Source of the DNA: Natrononativus amylolyticus
Lineage (GTDB): Archaea > Halobacteriota > Halobacteria > Halobacteriales > Natrialbaceae
Reading direction: 5' to 3'
DNA: 64,000 nucleotides
NCBI RefSeq assembly: GCF_024362525.1
Contig: NZ_CP101459.1
Span: 310,001 to 374,000 of the forward strand
Positions 25,559-33,751 of this stretch are shown in pieces. The position numbers and the translations under genes are program-made. Each line of letters opens with the position of its first letter. The stretch's first letter is position 1. The notes below the pieces were generated by a model. That model worked only from the letters and a program-made list of their open reading frames with translations. It did not search any database and was not told the DNA's origin.

Positions 25559-26353
25559 TCAAGCGGGCAGCGTCTCCGGTGTTATCGCCTCCGCTCGCGT
25601 ACGGTACCGCCTGAACGTTCGTGCGGCCCAATCGTAGATGACATCGTCTTCGCTCAGCACGATCGCTCGCATTACACCGTCTTCGTCCGTCAGCGAGAGG
25701 CCGACGGTCTCATCGGCGATGAAGAACGTAACTGGTGGGTCCGCGCCGTGCGTGTATACGTCGACGCGTGACGCCTCGAGGAGTTCGAGGAACAACGGTG
25801 CGACCGCGGGATCGGTCAGGATTCGATCGACGAGATCGCGCGTCAGCACCCCTTCGAAACGTTGTGCGTGGTCGGCAGCCGCATCCCTCGTGGCCTCGAT
25901 GAACGACGGTGCGGTCTGTGCCGAGAGCACCCGAACGCGCCTGGCCGTCCGAAGGCAGATCGCACTCCGCTGGACGTGAGCCGTGATGTCGTTTCGCGTC
26001 GGCACCACGATGGTCGCCTCGCGGAGAGATCGGACGTCGAACGGAACCCGATCGGCCGGAAACCAGGGGACGATGGCGCGAAGGCGACGCTCCTCTGCGA
26101 TCGTTTCCAGCAATCCGTTAAACTCCTCGCTAACCCACACACCCAGCGGCGTCGCCGCCCAGGTGTGTCCCGATCGTTCGACCCAGTGGCGCGACTCGAG
26201 GTCCGAGAGGATGCGCGCAAGCGTCACTCGCGAGAGGTCCAACCGGTCGAGTAGTTCGTCCCGTCGGAGGGACCGCTCGGTGAGCGCCTCGAGGACGGCC
26301 ACCCTGTTGGCCGAGTTCGCGAGAAACGCTGCATCGTCGAGTGCGCCATTCAT
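25559..26353 (-). CDS. Winged-helix transcriptional regulator with C-terminal sensor domain (FilR1-like)
   Basis: A 264-residue protein. Residues 5-75 form a winged HTH (LANSANRVAVLEALTERSLRRDELLDRLDLSRVTLARILSDL). Residues 95-264 form an alpha-beta domain found in many archaeal regulators of the FilR1 type; VRVLSAQTAPSFIEA and a FIADETVGLSLTDEDGVMRAIVLSEDD strand pair are visible. It is encoded just upstream of the AhpD-ArsM operon on the same strand, with the 18-bp tandem repeats in between, so it may control that operon. I chose the ATG at 26353; an in-frame ATG at 26368 is also possible. Confidence 0.8.
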   Translation of the reverse strand: MNGALDDAAFLANSANRVAVLEALTERSLRRDELLDRLDLSRVTLARILSDLESRHWVERSGHTWAATPLGVWVSEEFNGLLETIAEERRLRAIVPWFPADRVPFDVRSLREATIVVPTRNDITAHVQRSAICLRTARRVRVLSAQTAPSFIEATRDAAADHAQRFEGVLTRDLVDRILTDPAVAPLFLELLEASRVDVYTHGADPPVTFFIADETVGLSLTDEDGVMRAIVLSEDDVIYDWAARTFRRYRTRAEAITPETLPA

Positions 26354-26562
26354 GTGTATTGGTACCATTTGACGGGGCAAGAATGCATAGGTTTCGAATA
26401 CGCGGTCGAGACGTAAGTCGGCCGATTAGGGGAAAATGTGGTCGATGGAGGGAACGGACTCGAGCGGCCTCAGCCGCGTCGGACTCCGACGTTCGCTAGC
26501 ACAGTTGACAGTCGTAGGAATCGCCTACAAGCATTAAGAGGACTGTAATGGTTTAACACGGC

Positions 26563-26715
26563 ATGAGTTCTCCCGAAGAACAACAGCGGGCACCGGCACT
26601 CTGCAAGGAGTGTGACTCAGTGTATACGGTCCGGATTCTGGCCGGTGGTGAGATCGAACCGATCGGGACAACGGCGTGTTCGTGCGGAAGTGAGGAGTTC
26701 GAAGTCGTCGACTGA
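26563..26715 (+). CDS. Mini zinc-ribbon protein, 50 residues
   Basis: A short gene with strong coding character. Two Cys pairs, C14-x-x-C17 (CKEC) and C39-x-C41 (CSC), form a probable zinc ribbon, and the end reads GSEEFEVVD. The same layout (CSDC, then CECGSTEFDVVE) appears in the gene at 31655-31867, so the two are paralogues. Such mini zinc fingers in haloarchaea have been tied to diverse roles; no specific function can be read here. It is divergent from the regulator at 25559-26353. Confidence 0.75.
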   Translation: MSSPEEQQRAPALCKECDSVYTVRILAGGEIEPIGTTACSCGSEEFEVVD

Positions 26716-26954
26716 GACGGGTCGTCGTCACCTCGAACCCGTGATTTCCCCCTCGAGACGGAAATCACCGGTACACAACGTCGATCGACCGCGTGGCGCT
26801 TCCGTTCTTCGAACGCTCTCGAGCGATATCGTGGGACGTGATATTCTGCCGGTACAGCGACTCGCGTACCGCGATCCCCGACGGACCCGCCGGCCGCCGG
26901 AGACCTATCACGTCCAACGTGAATGTTTTTGCCGAACTCCTCCGTTGTAGCGGT

Positions 26955-27881
26955 ATGGTCGAGGAACAGCGCGTAAACACGCGCAAAGTCGGCGAGTTTC
27001 TCGCGCTCGCGTTCGGTATCGCCTGGGTCGGTGCGCTCGGCCTGTACGTCTCCGGCGTCGAACTCGGAACGACCCTCGGGACCGTCCTGCTCGTCGTCGT
27101 CTTCATGTGGGCGCCCGCGATCAGCGCGATCCTCGTCCAGCTGTGGTACGAGGAGCCGATCAGGGAAGGCGGCGGGCTCGCCGTCGGCCGACTCCGGTGG
27201 GTGGCGATCGCGTGGCTCGCGCCCCTCGCACTGGTCGGCGCGACGATCGCCGTCGGCGCCGCCCTTCCGGGCGTCTCGTTTTCGACCGACTACACCGCGT
27301 TCTTCCTCGAGCAGGGACTCACCCAGGAGCAGGCCGACGAGTCCCTCGCCGAACTCGAGGCGCTTCCCGTCCCGCCGGTCGTCGTCTTCGTCGCGATGGG
27401 GTTAGCCACCGGCCTCACGATCAACGCGCTCGCCGCGTTCGGCGAGGAACTGGGCTGGCGAGGCGTGTTGCTCACGGAGCTCGCCCCGCTCGGCTTCTGG
27501 AAGGTGTCCCTGATCACGGGGCTCGCCTGGGGACTGTGGCACGCGCCGATCATCCTGCAGGGACACAACTTCCCCGAGGCGCCGGTCGTCGGCGTCGCGA
27601 TGATGACCGTCGCGACGATCGTTCTCTCGCCGGTGTACACGTATCTCACTGTTCGCGCGGAGACCGTCCTCGCGGCGACGTTCCTCCACGGCACGTACAA
27701 CGCACTCGGCGGCCTCGCGCTCATCTATCTCTCGGGGGCCGGGAATCTGGTCATCGCGCCGGTCGGCGTCGCCGGTATCGTCGGCGCGCTTCTCGTCGTG
27801 GGTGGCTGTCTCGTCCACGACCGCTACCTAGCCGCCGAGTCGATCACGACCGGCGAGCCGCTGGCGCCGTGGGGCCGTTGA
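26955..27881 (+). CDS. CPBP-family intramembrane metalloprotease (Abi/CAAX type)
   Basis: A 308-residue membrane protein with about eight helices. The conserved motifs are EELGWRG (motif 1, Glu-Glu and Arg), then WHAPII (motif 2, His) and HGTYNA near the C-terminus (motif 3), the catalytic set of the CPBP/Abi family. These proteases process prenylated proteins or small peptides, or serve in self-immunity. The ATG at 26955 fits the first membrane segment; the longer frame upstream lacks coding character. An inverted repeat begins immediately after the stop codon. Confidence 0.88.
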   Translation: MVEEQRVNTRKVGEFLALAFGIAWVGALGLYVSGVELGTTLGTVLLVVVFMWAPAISAILVQLWYEEPIREGGGLAVGRLRWVAIAWLAPLALVGATIAVGAALPGVSFSTDYTAFFLEQGLTQEQADESLAELEALPVPPVVVFVAMGLATGLTINALAAFGEELGWRGVLLTELAPLGFWKVSLITGLAWGLWHAPIILQGHNFPEAPVVGVAMMTVATIVLSPVYTYLTVRAETVLAATFLHGTYNALGGLALIYLSGAGNLVIAPVGVAGIVGALLVVGGCLVHDRYLAAESITTGEPLAPWGR

Positions 27882-27990
27882 TACTGTCGGACAGCACTAC
27901 TCGAAGATCGATCGATCGAACTCGGCCGTCTCCAGTGGCGACGGCCGACCTATCGCGATCGACTTCTCATTGACTTCTGTCCGACAGTAT
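27882..27990. repeat. Perfect 14-bp inverted repeat enclosing 81 bp (MITE-like or paired operator)
   Basis: The sequence atactgtcggacag at 27882-27895 is the exact reverse complement of ctgtccgacagtat at 27977-27990. Each arm also contains a near-palindrome CTGTC-N-GACAG. The first arm starts directly after the protease stop codon and the second overlaps a TATA-like gtataa upstream of the AI-2E-family gene. A small non-autonomous element or two protein-binding sites are both possible. Confidence 0.7.
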
Positions 27991-28060
27991 AAGTGGGCGG
28001 TCGGCTCGATACACTCGATCGGTCGGGAGAGTGATATACCGCGAGGGAGAGGTACGAGCC

Positions 28061-29212
28061 ATGGATACCGACCGCACACTCGGCCGTCGCCTCCTCGTCG
28101 GTGCGATCGTCGCCGCGCTCTTCCTGCTGGTCGCCTACGTCGCGTTCTCCTTTCTCGCCGTGATCGTCTTCGCGATCTTTCTGTACTACGCGGTTCGACC
28201 GATCTACCGCTCGCTCGAGCGCTTCGGCCTCCCGAATCGAGTGCGGGCGGGACTCGCGCTCGTCCTGTTCGGCGTCCCGTTCATCGTCCTCGTGGCCTAC
28301 ACGCTCGTGATCATCGCCCTCGAGACCCAGGCGCTTCTCGAGGCCTACGACGTCCACGCCCAGTTCCTCGAGGGCGTCCTCGCCGAAATCGACGTCACCG
28401 CCATCGACCTCGAGGAGATCCAGGAACTCCTGGCCGAGGCGGCGACCCAGGCCTCCATCGGCGTAATGTTGGTGAGCCTCGCGGGGATGATCAACCTCGT
28501 GGGGGGCGCGTTCGTTCAGTTGCTCATCCTGATCGTCCTGACCTACTACATGCTGATCGACGGGCCGCGACTCGTCTCCTGGCTGCTGTCGACGTACGAC
28601 GAGTCGGGCGTGTTGCGATCCTACGCCCGCGCGGTGGACCCGGAGCTCTCGATGACGCTGTTCGGCAACATCGTGAACGTGTTCGTGACGGCGATCGTCG
28701 GGGTCATCACGTTCTACACGTACAACGCCTTCGCGCCGGCGCCCGTGGAGGTGCCGTTCCCGGCGCTGATCGGCGCGCTCGCCGGTGTCGGGAGCCTGAT
28801 CCCGGTCGTCGGCATCAAGCTGGTGTACGTCCCGGTAACGATCCTGCTCGCGGTCAACGCCTGGCTGTCCGGGGATCTCTCCCTGCTCGTCCCCGTCGCC
28901 GTGCTGGCCGGCGTGAGCGCCGTCGTCGTCGATTTCATTCCCGACTTCTTCATCCGGGCGCACATCAGCGGCGAGCAGACCCACACCGGGATGTTGCTCG
29001 TCTCCTACATCGTCGGCCCGGCCGTCTTCGGCTTTTACGGACTGTTTCTCGCGCCGATCCTGCTCATCCTCGTCATCAACGCCGTTCACGTCCTCGTCCC
29101 TTACGCGCTCAACGGCAATCCACCGGGAACCCGACAGGCGAGACTCGAGGAGTACGAATCACCACTCGAGTCGCTCACAGCCGAGCCGTCGGCGAGCGAG
29201 GATCCGGACTGA
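28061..29212 (+). CDS. AI-2E family transporter (PF01594-type membrane protein)
   Basis: A 383-residue membrane protein with the typical layout: two or three N-terminal helices, a long amphipathic cytoplasmic region (about 80-150), then helices ending in the conserved VGSLIPVVGIKLVY segment (usual family form GxxxxIPxxGP) and a C-terminal cluster. Members include AI-2 exporter TqsA and Na+/H+ antiporters, so the name does not define the substrate. The ATG at 28061 has a gatatacc TATA-like element about 26-28 nt upstream. Confidence 0.9.
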   Translation: MDTDRTLGRRLLVGAIVAALFLLVAYVAFSFLAVIVFAIFLYYAVRPIYRSLERFGLPNRVRAGLALVLFGVPFIVLVAYTLVIIALETQALLEAYDVHAQFLEGVLAEIDVTAIDLEEIQELLAEAATQASIGVMLVSLAGMINLVGGAFVQLLILIVLTYYMLIDGPRLVSWLLSTYDESGVLRSYARAVDPELSMTLFGNIVNVFVTAIVGVITFYTYNAFAPAPVEVPFPALIGALAGVGSLIPVVGIKLVYVPVTILLAVNAWLSGDLSLLVPVAVLAGVSAVVVDFIPDFFIRAHISGEQTHTGMLLVSYIVGPAVFGFYGLFLAPILLILVINAVHVLVPYALNGNPPGTRQARLEEYESPLESLTAEPSASEDPD

Positions 29213-29219
29213 GCACGAC

Positions 29220-29534
29220 CTACGAGTAGCTCAGGCTGTCGAGTTTGTACGTATTGGTCGCGTTCGGACGTGCCGCGACGAGGTACTGGCCGTCGTCCCG
29301 CTCCTCGAGGCTGATCCCGACGGAGCCGAGGTTGCCGGGATTGATCGACGCCGGCGGGTTCTGCAGGGTGAAACTGAGCGTTCCGCGGTTCTTCCGGACG
29401 CGGTCGGGTTTTTTCGCCTCGGCGTGGATGAGCTCGCCGTTTCGCTTCACGTCGAGCGTGCCCGTGAACTCCCAGGTGTCGTCGTTGTACCGGATGCGTT
29501 CACCCTCGAGGTCGGCAGCGTGTATTTCCGCCAT
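29220..29534 (-). CDS. Hypothetical haloarchaeal beta-rich protein
   Basis: A 104-residue protein with alternating strands and no membrane segment. It begins AEIHAADLEGERIRYNDDTWEF and ends NTYKLDSLSYS. I chose the ATG at 29534 because a tatagtac-type TATA box on the minus strand lies about 26 nt upstream (near 29560). It is convergent with the AI-2E-family gene, with only 7 bp between stops. Function unknown. Confidence 0.65.
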   Translation of the reverse strand: MAEIHAADLEGERIRYNDDTWEFTGTLDVKRNGELIHAEAKKPDRVRKNRGTLSFTLQNPPASINPGNLGSVGISLEERDDGQYLVAARPNATNTYKLDSLSYS

Positions 29535-29658
29535 CGGTCCTACAACGACGCCCGGCGTATAGTACTCTGCGTGCCGACCGGTCGAGTCGATCATCGAGTG
29601 AAACCGGACGGGCCGCGGCGAAGACAACGACTATCCGAAATGGCGTTGTGTGCTAACT

Positions 29659-30900
29659 ATGGGCATTGAGCAGCCGCGGGCGAGTCGACACGACGAGATC
29701 GACGCGATAGTGGAGTCGAAGGCGGGCGGCGTGACACCGACGCGCGACGACGCCGACAAGTACACGGTCGTCGGGGCGACCAGCCGTCGCACCTTTTCGA
29801 ACTGGCTGACGCCGATCGAGGAACACTTCGTCTGCCACCGAAACGACATGCCGGCGATCGACGCCGATTCGTGGACGGTATCGCTCACCGGAGAGTTCGA
29901 GGGAGCGCTCTCGATGGCCGCGATCAAACACGAGTACCCCACCGTCGCCGTCGCGCACACGATGGAGTGTGCCGGTAACGGACGGGGCCAGCACCGTCCC
30001 GAGACGGGCAGCGTCCAGTGGGGGTTCGAGGCCGCCGGCACCGCCTTCTGGACGGGAACGCCCGTGAGCACGATCCTCCGCGACCACGACGTCGACGCCG
30101 CGGCCGGGCGCTGGCTGACCGCGGTCGGCGGGGACCCCTCCGACGGCGACGACGTGTTCGCCCGGTCGATCCCCCTCTCGAAGGCCCTCGACGACTGCAT
30201 CCTGGCCTACGAGATGAACGGGCAGCCGCTCCCGCGCGAACACGGCTACCCCGTTCGGCTGCTCGTCCCCGGCTGGTACGGCGTCAACAGCGTGAAGTGG
30301 CTCGAGGAGCTTCGAGTCATGGATTCGATGGTCGTCGAGGGCGCACTCGAGCGCCCCGGAACCCACGCCGACTGGCAGCAGCGGGCGTATCGCATCCACC
30401 CCCGTGGCACCGAGCCAGAGGTCCACGAGACGGTCGAGACGGGCGACACCTGGGAGCAACTCGAGGGCGCCGTCGACTCGCCGTACACGTTCGACTCGAA
30501 CGTGATGTCCGTGATCGGATCGCCCGACGGCGAGTCGCCGGTCGCACGCTCCGAGAGCGTCGTCGAAGTCCGCGGCGTCGCCTGGGCGGGCGACGACGAG
30601 GTCGAGCGCATCGAGGTGTCTACGGACGGCGGAGCGCAGTGGCACGACGCGGAGCTGTACGGCCCGTCGTACGCCGGCGCGTGGCGACTGTTCCGATACG
30701 ACTGGCGGGCGCAACCGGGCACACACACGCTAGTTTCGCGGGCGACCGACGAACTGGGTCGCCGTCAACCGGCGCGGATATCCGACCCCGACGACTGGCG
30801 CGAGGCGCTCGAAACGGACGCGTTCCCGTGGAACGAGGGCGGATACGCCGCGAACGCGTACGAACCCAACCGGGTGGAGGTCGTCGTCCGATCGGAGTAA
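29659..30900 (+). CDS. Sulfite-oxidase-family molybdopterin oxidoreductase
   Basis: A 413-residue protein with the Mo-cofactor domain in the first 250 residues. Motifs are FVCHRNDMP, HTMECAGNGRGQ (C104 is the expected Mo-ligating cysteine), QWGFEAAGTAFWTGTP and the substrate-pocket segment PGWYGVNSVKWL. Residues about 270-400 form the immunoglobulin-like dimerisation domain (EVRGVAWAGDDEVERIEVSTDGG). No signal peptide is visible, so it should be cytoplasmic. It could oxidise sulfite or another small substrate. GTG at 29650 is an alternative start. Confidence 0.9.
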   Translation: MGIEQPRASRHDEIDAIVESKAGGVTPTRDDADKYTVVGATSRRTFSNWLTPIEEHFVCHRNDMPAIDADSWTVSLTGEFEGALSMAAIKHEYPTVAVAHTMECAGNGRGQHRPETGSVQWGFEAAGTAFWTGTPVSTILRDHDVDAAAGRWLTAVGGDPSDGDDVFARSIPLSKALDDCILAYEMNGQPLPREHGYPVRLLVPGWYGVNSVKWLEELRVMDSMVVEGALERPGTHADWQQRAYRIHPRGTEPEVHETVETGDTWEQLEGAVDSPYTFDSNVMSVIGSPDGESPVARSESVVEVRGVAWAGDDEVERIEVSTDGGAQWHDAELYGPSYAGAWRLFRYDWRAQPGTHTLVSRATDELGRRQPARISDPDDWREALETDAFPWNEGGYAANAYEPNRVEVVVRSE

Positions 30901-30906
30901 AGCCGC

Positions 30907-31140
30907 TCACGTCGCCGGTCGGACGGCGGTCGGCGAGGGCTGGATCACCGCGCGGATGCCCTCGAGCAAGTGAAAGACCGCCCGTTGATGCGCGTCCTTT
31001 CTGCGGTGAACGTGCAGCGGTCGAACCGGCTGTTTCTCGTAGGGTTCGAACGTATCGGCCGGGATCTCGTGGTCCGCCTCGAGCTGTTCGCGCACCTCGT
31101 GTAACAGCGCGTGGAGGTGAATGAGTTCCTGACTGTCCAT
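30907..31140 (-). CDS. UPF0058 family protein
   Basis: A 77-residue helical, His-rich protein matching UPF0058: SQELIHLHALLHEVREQLE at the N-terminus and HVHRRKDAHQRAVFHLLEGI in the second half. The family is widespread in haloarchaea and has no known function; the His pattern suggests metal binding. A minus-strand ataaattt TATA-like element lies about 30 nt upstream. It is convergent with the sulfite-oxidase-like gene. Confidence 0.85.
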   Translation of the reverse strand: MDSQELIHLHALLHEVREQLEADHEIPADTFEPYEKQPVRPLHVHRRKDAHQRAVFHLLEGIRAVIQPSPTAVRPAT

Positions 31141-31373
31141 GTGGGGCGTTCACGATAGTCAGCCTTACAAATTTATCACGATTCATGATGTATGATTCTG
31201 GACCGACGATCGACACAGCACTCACGAACGCGCAAAACCAGCGGGGTTCGGCCAGCGCGTCAGCAACGCCCCAGCGGGTGACGGTTGCCTCCTCCGTCGT
31301 CGGTGTCGCTGTCGCGGTCGTGTACGTCCAAGACGGCCCCTCGACGGGCGTCGATCGACGACCGAAAAACGAG

Positions 31374-31514
31374 TCAGTCCTCGGCTCCGGGATCGCCACC
31401 GCGTCGAACGCGGGTTCGGCGGGCGTCGATGATCGCCTGTAACCACTCGATCTCCTCCTGGTTGACGCCGAGTGTGTTCGAACGGGGGCGAGGTGGGAAG
31501 TCTTCGTCGGTCAT
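31374..31514 (-). CDS. Small hypothetical protein, 46 residues
   Basis: A short frame encoding an acidic N-terminus (TDEDFPPRPRSNTLGVNQEE), a helix (EIEWLQAIIDARRTRVRR) and an acidic tail. Third positions are strongly G/C. It lies between UPF0058 and the zinc-ribbon gene. No family recognised; the coding call rests on codon bias and composition. Confidence 0.5.
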   Translation of the reverse strand: MTDEDFPPRPRSNTLGVNQEEIEWLQAIIDARRTRVRRGGDPGAED

Positions 31515-31654
31515 AGCCCACTATTGGTAATCGCCGGCATAAGCATTCTGTTCAGGTGACAGTTAGGTATACAATGTTACACACGTTCCGTTTCGGCAGA
31601 ACGGTCGCCGGAGGCAACCTTGATGCTGCCCCCTTTCCAATCCGCACGCACGAA

Positions 31655-31867
31655 ATGCCAGAGCGGAACGACGTGACGAAAGTCCTGGCCTCCTGTTCGG
31701 ACTGCCACTCGGCGTACGCAGCACGGGAGTGGCCCGACGGCGAGGTTCAACTCATCGGACAGGATGCCTGCGAGTGCGGATCGACCGAGTTCGACGTCGT
31801 GGAGGGGTCGGACATCGGTGTCGAAGCCGACGACCGAGAGTCCGGGGCCGGCACCGGCGCGGAGTGA
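31655..31867 (+). CDS. Mini zinc-ribbon protein, 70 residues
   Basis: A 70-residue acidic protein with C14-x-x-C17 (CSDC), then CECG, and a STEFDVVE segment. Layout and spacing match the 50-residue gene at 26563-26715, with an added acidic tail. The Cys set should bind one zinc. It is convergent with the PAS kinase gene, whose stop lies 18 bp away. Confidence 0.75.
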   Translation: MPERNDVTKVLASCSDCHSAYAAREWPDGEVQLIGQDACECGSTEFDVVEGSDIGVEADDRESGAGTGAE

Positions 31868-31884
31868 CACCCGAGGGGTCCTCC

Positions 31885-32922
31885 TCATCCCCCGACGGTT
31901 TCGACGCTCGAGAACTCGAGTCTGGCTCCCCCCTCCCGACTCTCGGTGAGCGTGAGCGTCCAGCCGTAGGTTTCGGCGAGCTGTGAGACGAACGCCAGCC
32001 CCAGACCCATCCCTCGCTCACGGGTGGTGTAGCCGGCCTCCAGAACGGTCGGTCGGTCGCATTCGTCGATTCCGACACCCGTGTCTTCGACGTAGAACCC
32101 GTCGTCGAGCGCGCCGACGCGGACGGTAACCCGCCCCTCGTTGTGTGTGATCGCGTTCCGAAACAGGTTCTCGAGGACGTGCTCGAGGTGAACCGGGTTG
32201 ACGCGGATCGCACACGTCGACACGACCTCGAGGGTCCTCCGGTCGGCGTCGACGGTCTCCCAGACGGCGGTGGCGGCAGCGGCCAATTCGACCGGCTCCG
32301 CCCCGTTGACGGTATCCCGATCGCGAGCGAGCACCAGCAGGACTTCGATGATCTCGTCCATCCGCTCGAGCGCGGTCGCGACCTGCTCGATCGTCTCGTC
32401 GCTCTCACGGTCCAGCGTCGCCAGCGAGGCGGTTGCGACCGAGAGCGGGTTGCGAAGCTCGTGGGCGAGCAGGCTGGCAAACCGATCGAGCTGTTCGTTC
32501 TGTCGCTCGAGTTCCCGTTCGATCGCCTTGCGCTTCGAGATGTCGCGGAAGGTGCCGACGAAGTAGCGATCGCCCTCGTGTTCGAAGTCGTTAAGCGAGA
32601 TGCCGAGCGGGACCTCGTGGCCGTCTTTGTGCAGCCCCGGTAGTTCGACGTACGTCCAGTCGATGTGTTTCTCCCCCGTCTCGAGGTACCGCTGGAGCGC
32701 CTCGGCGTGGACGTGCCGGAGCCGCTCGGGGATGATGGTCATCTTCGAACTGTTCGTGAGTTCCTCCGGCGTGTACCCGAGAATGCGCTCGACGGCCGGA
32801 TTCGCGTACTGGATGACGCTCGAGGCGTCGAGCATGATGATGCCGTCGGAGGACGCCGCTGCGAGCGAGTCGAAGGCGCGGCGGCGTTCACCCTCGCTCG
32901 GGGGCTCGTTGGTGGGACTCAT
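31885..32922 (-). CDS. PAS-domain sensor histidine kinase
   Basis: A 345-residue soluble kinase. A PAS domain covers about residues 15-130 (IIMLDASSVIQYANPAVERILGYTPEEL). HisKA follows with the H-box LLAHELRNPLSV, then HATPase with NLFRNAITHNE (N box), EDTGVGI (G1) and GMGLGLAFV (G2). No membrane segment is present, so it senses a cytoplasmic signal. No response regulator is adjacent. The reading frame extends further upstream through the tnpB remnant, but that part is a shadow; the start codon is the ATG at 32922. Confidence 0.9.
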   Translation of the reverse strand: MSPTNEPPSEGERRRAFDSLAAASSDGIIMLDASSVIQYANPAVERILGYTPEELTNSSKMTIIPERLRHVHAEALQRYLETGEKHIDWTYVELPGLHKDGHEVPLGISLNDFEHEGDRYFVGTFRDISKRKAIERELERQNEQLDRFASLLAHELRNPLSVATASLATLDRESDETIEQVATALERMDEIIEVLLVLARDRDTVNGAEPVELAAAATAVWETVDADRRTLEVVSTCAIRVNPVHLEHVLENLFRNAITHNEGRVTVRVGALDDGFYVEDTGVGIDECDRPTVLEAGYTTRERGMGLGLAFVSQLAETYGWTLTLTESREGGARLEFSSVETVGG

Positions 32923-33083
32923 AGATTGAGGGTACCGACTACTGCGTCGTGACAGGTCCCGATTCACCACAGTGAGTGATAAACACGCAGCTTTATAATT
33001 CAACGATCGAGGACGATTTCGGACTGCGACCTCCGCCAGGCACGGTGAGATCCCGGTGTCAGCAAATTTCGAGGTGGAGCCCC

Positions 33084-33124
33084 CGACCTCAAGGAGCGAA
33101 CGAAGTGAGCGAGTAGGTCCGGGA
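33084..33124 (+). repeat. IS200/IS605 right-end-like motif, internal copy
   Basis: The segment runs acctcaaggagcg, then gcgagtaggtccgg, and has the CTCAAGGA...GAGTAGG pattern also found at 33701-33750. It directly precedes the tnpB remnant instead of following it, so it probably belongs to a second, lost element. Confidence 0.5.
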
Positions 33125-33129
33125 AACGC

Positions 33130-33621
33130 GAAGAAGCGTGGCGCAAACAGTACATCCACACCGTCGCCAACGAAATCGTCACGGAAGCCGTCGAACACGA
33201 CTGCGATGTAATCGCGTTCGAGGAGTTGACCGACATTCGAGAGCGACTTCCACACGCGAAGTGGCACCACGTCTGGGCGTTCCGCCGCCTCTTCGAATAC
33301 GTTGAGTACAAAGCACCGGAGCGTGGCGTCTCCGTGGAACAAGTCGAGCCGAACCACACATCCCAACGCTGTTCTCGGACGGACTGTGGGTTCACACACG
33401 ACAACAACCGCCACGGAGAACACTTCGAGTGCCAGAAGTGCGGCTACGAGGTGAACGCGGATTACAACGCCGCGAAGAACATCGGGCTACGGTACGCCCG
33501 GAAACGGACACACAGACTCCGTTCCTCGCCCACGTCGGGGGACGGAGACGCAGAAGTAGACCTGCGTGTGAATGGTGGGACGTTGAACCGCAACGGCTAT
33601 CGGCCAACCGCCGACAGCTGA
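33130..33621 (+). pseudogene. tnpB: TnpB (RNA-guided nuclease/transposon protein), C-terminal fragment
   Basis: About 163 residues of the C-terminal half. Visible are the RuvC-II glutamate segment [14 protein letters not shown], the helix [18 protein letters not shown], a zinc ribbon (CSRTDC and CQKC), and the RuvC-III aspartate in [12 protein letters not shown]. The N-terminal DNA/RNA-binding half with the first RuvC aspartate is missing, and there is no proper start; an ATG-less frame runs from an upstream stop. The product, if made, would lack nuclease activity. Confidence 0.85.
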
Positions 33622-33751
33622 TTGTCGGGAGTCCACATCAAAGCCTCATCTGCGAACGGGCCTGCCCGTTCGCATGGTCCGTGGGACCGTCGGTCCCACG
33701 CTACCCTCAAGGACCGAGGCGCGTATGCGCCGAGGGAGTAGGGTGGGTAGT
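33622..33751 (+). ncRNA. Structured IS right end / remnant guide-RNA scaffold
   Basis: Directly after the tnpB stop come three strong hairpins. The first pairs gcgaacggg with cccgttcgc (33652-33673). The second pairs cgtgggacc with ggtcccacg (33680-33700). The third is ctaccct...agggtgggtag (33701-33750) with an inner ggcgc-gtat-gcgcc stem. In this family the tnpB 3' region and right end form the omega/reRNA. The hairpins may also end transcription between the converging remnant and P-type ATPase gene. Confidence 0.55.

Larger units (their letters stand above)
33058..33751 (+). mobile_element. Degenerate IS200/IS605-type (IS1341-like) element
   Basis: The block contains a right-end-like motif (33084-33124), a 5'-truncated tnpB (33130-33621) and a right end with strong hairpins (33652-33750). 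No tnpA and no intact left end are visible. The two right-end-like motifs share CTCAAGGA and GAGTAGG, suggesting a nested or rearranged pair of elements. It lies between the PAS kinase and the copper ATPase gene. Confidence 0.7.

Noticed and set aside
31185-31442. Plus-strand frame of 85 codons
   Set aside because: Composition is weakly biased and it overlaps the better supported 46-residue minus-strand frame.
33000-33423. N-terminal extension of the PAS kinase frame across the tnpB remnant
   Set aside because: That stretch is the reverse complement of the tnpB fragment, and the PAS domain begins right after the ATG at 32922.
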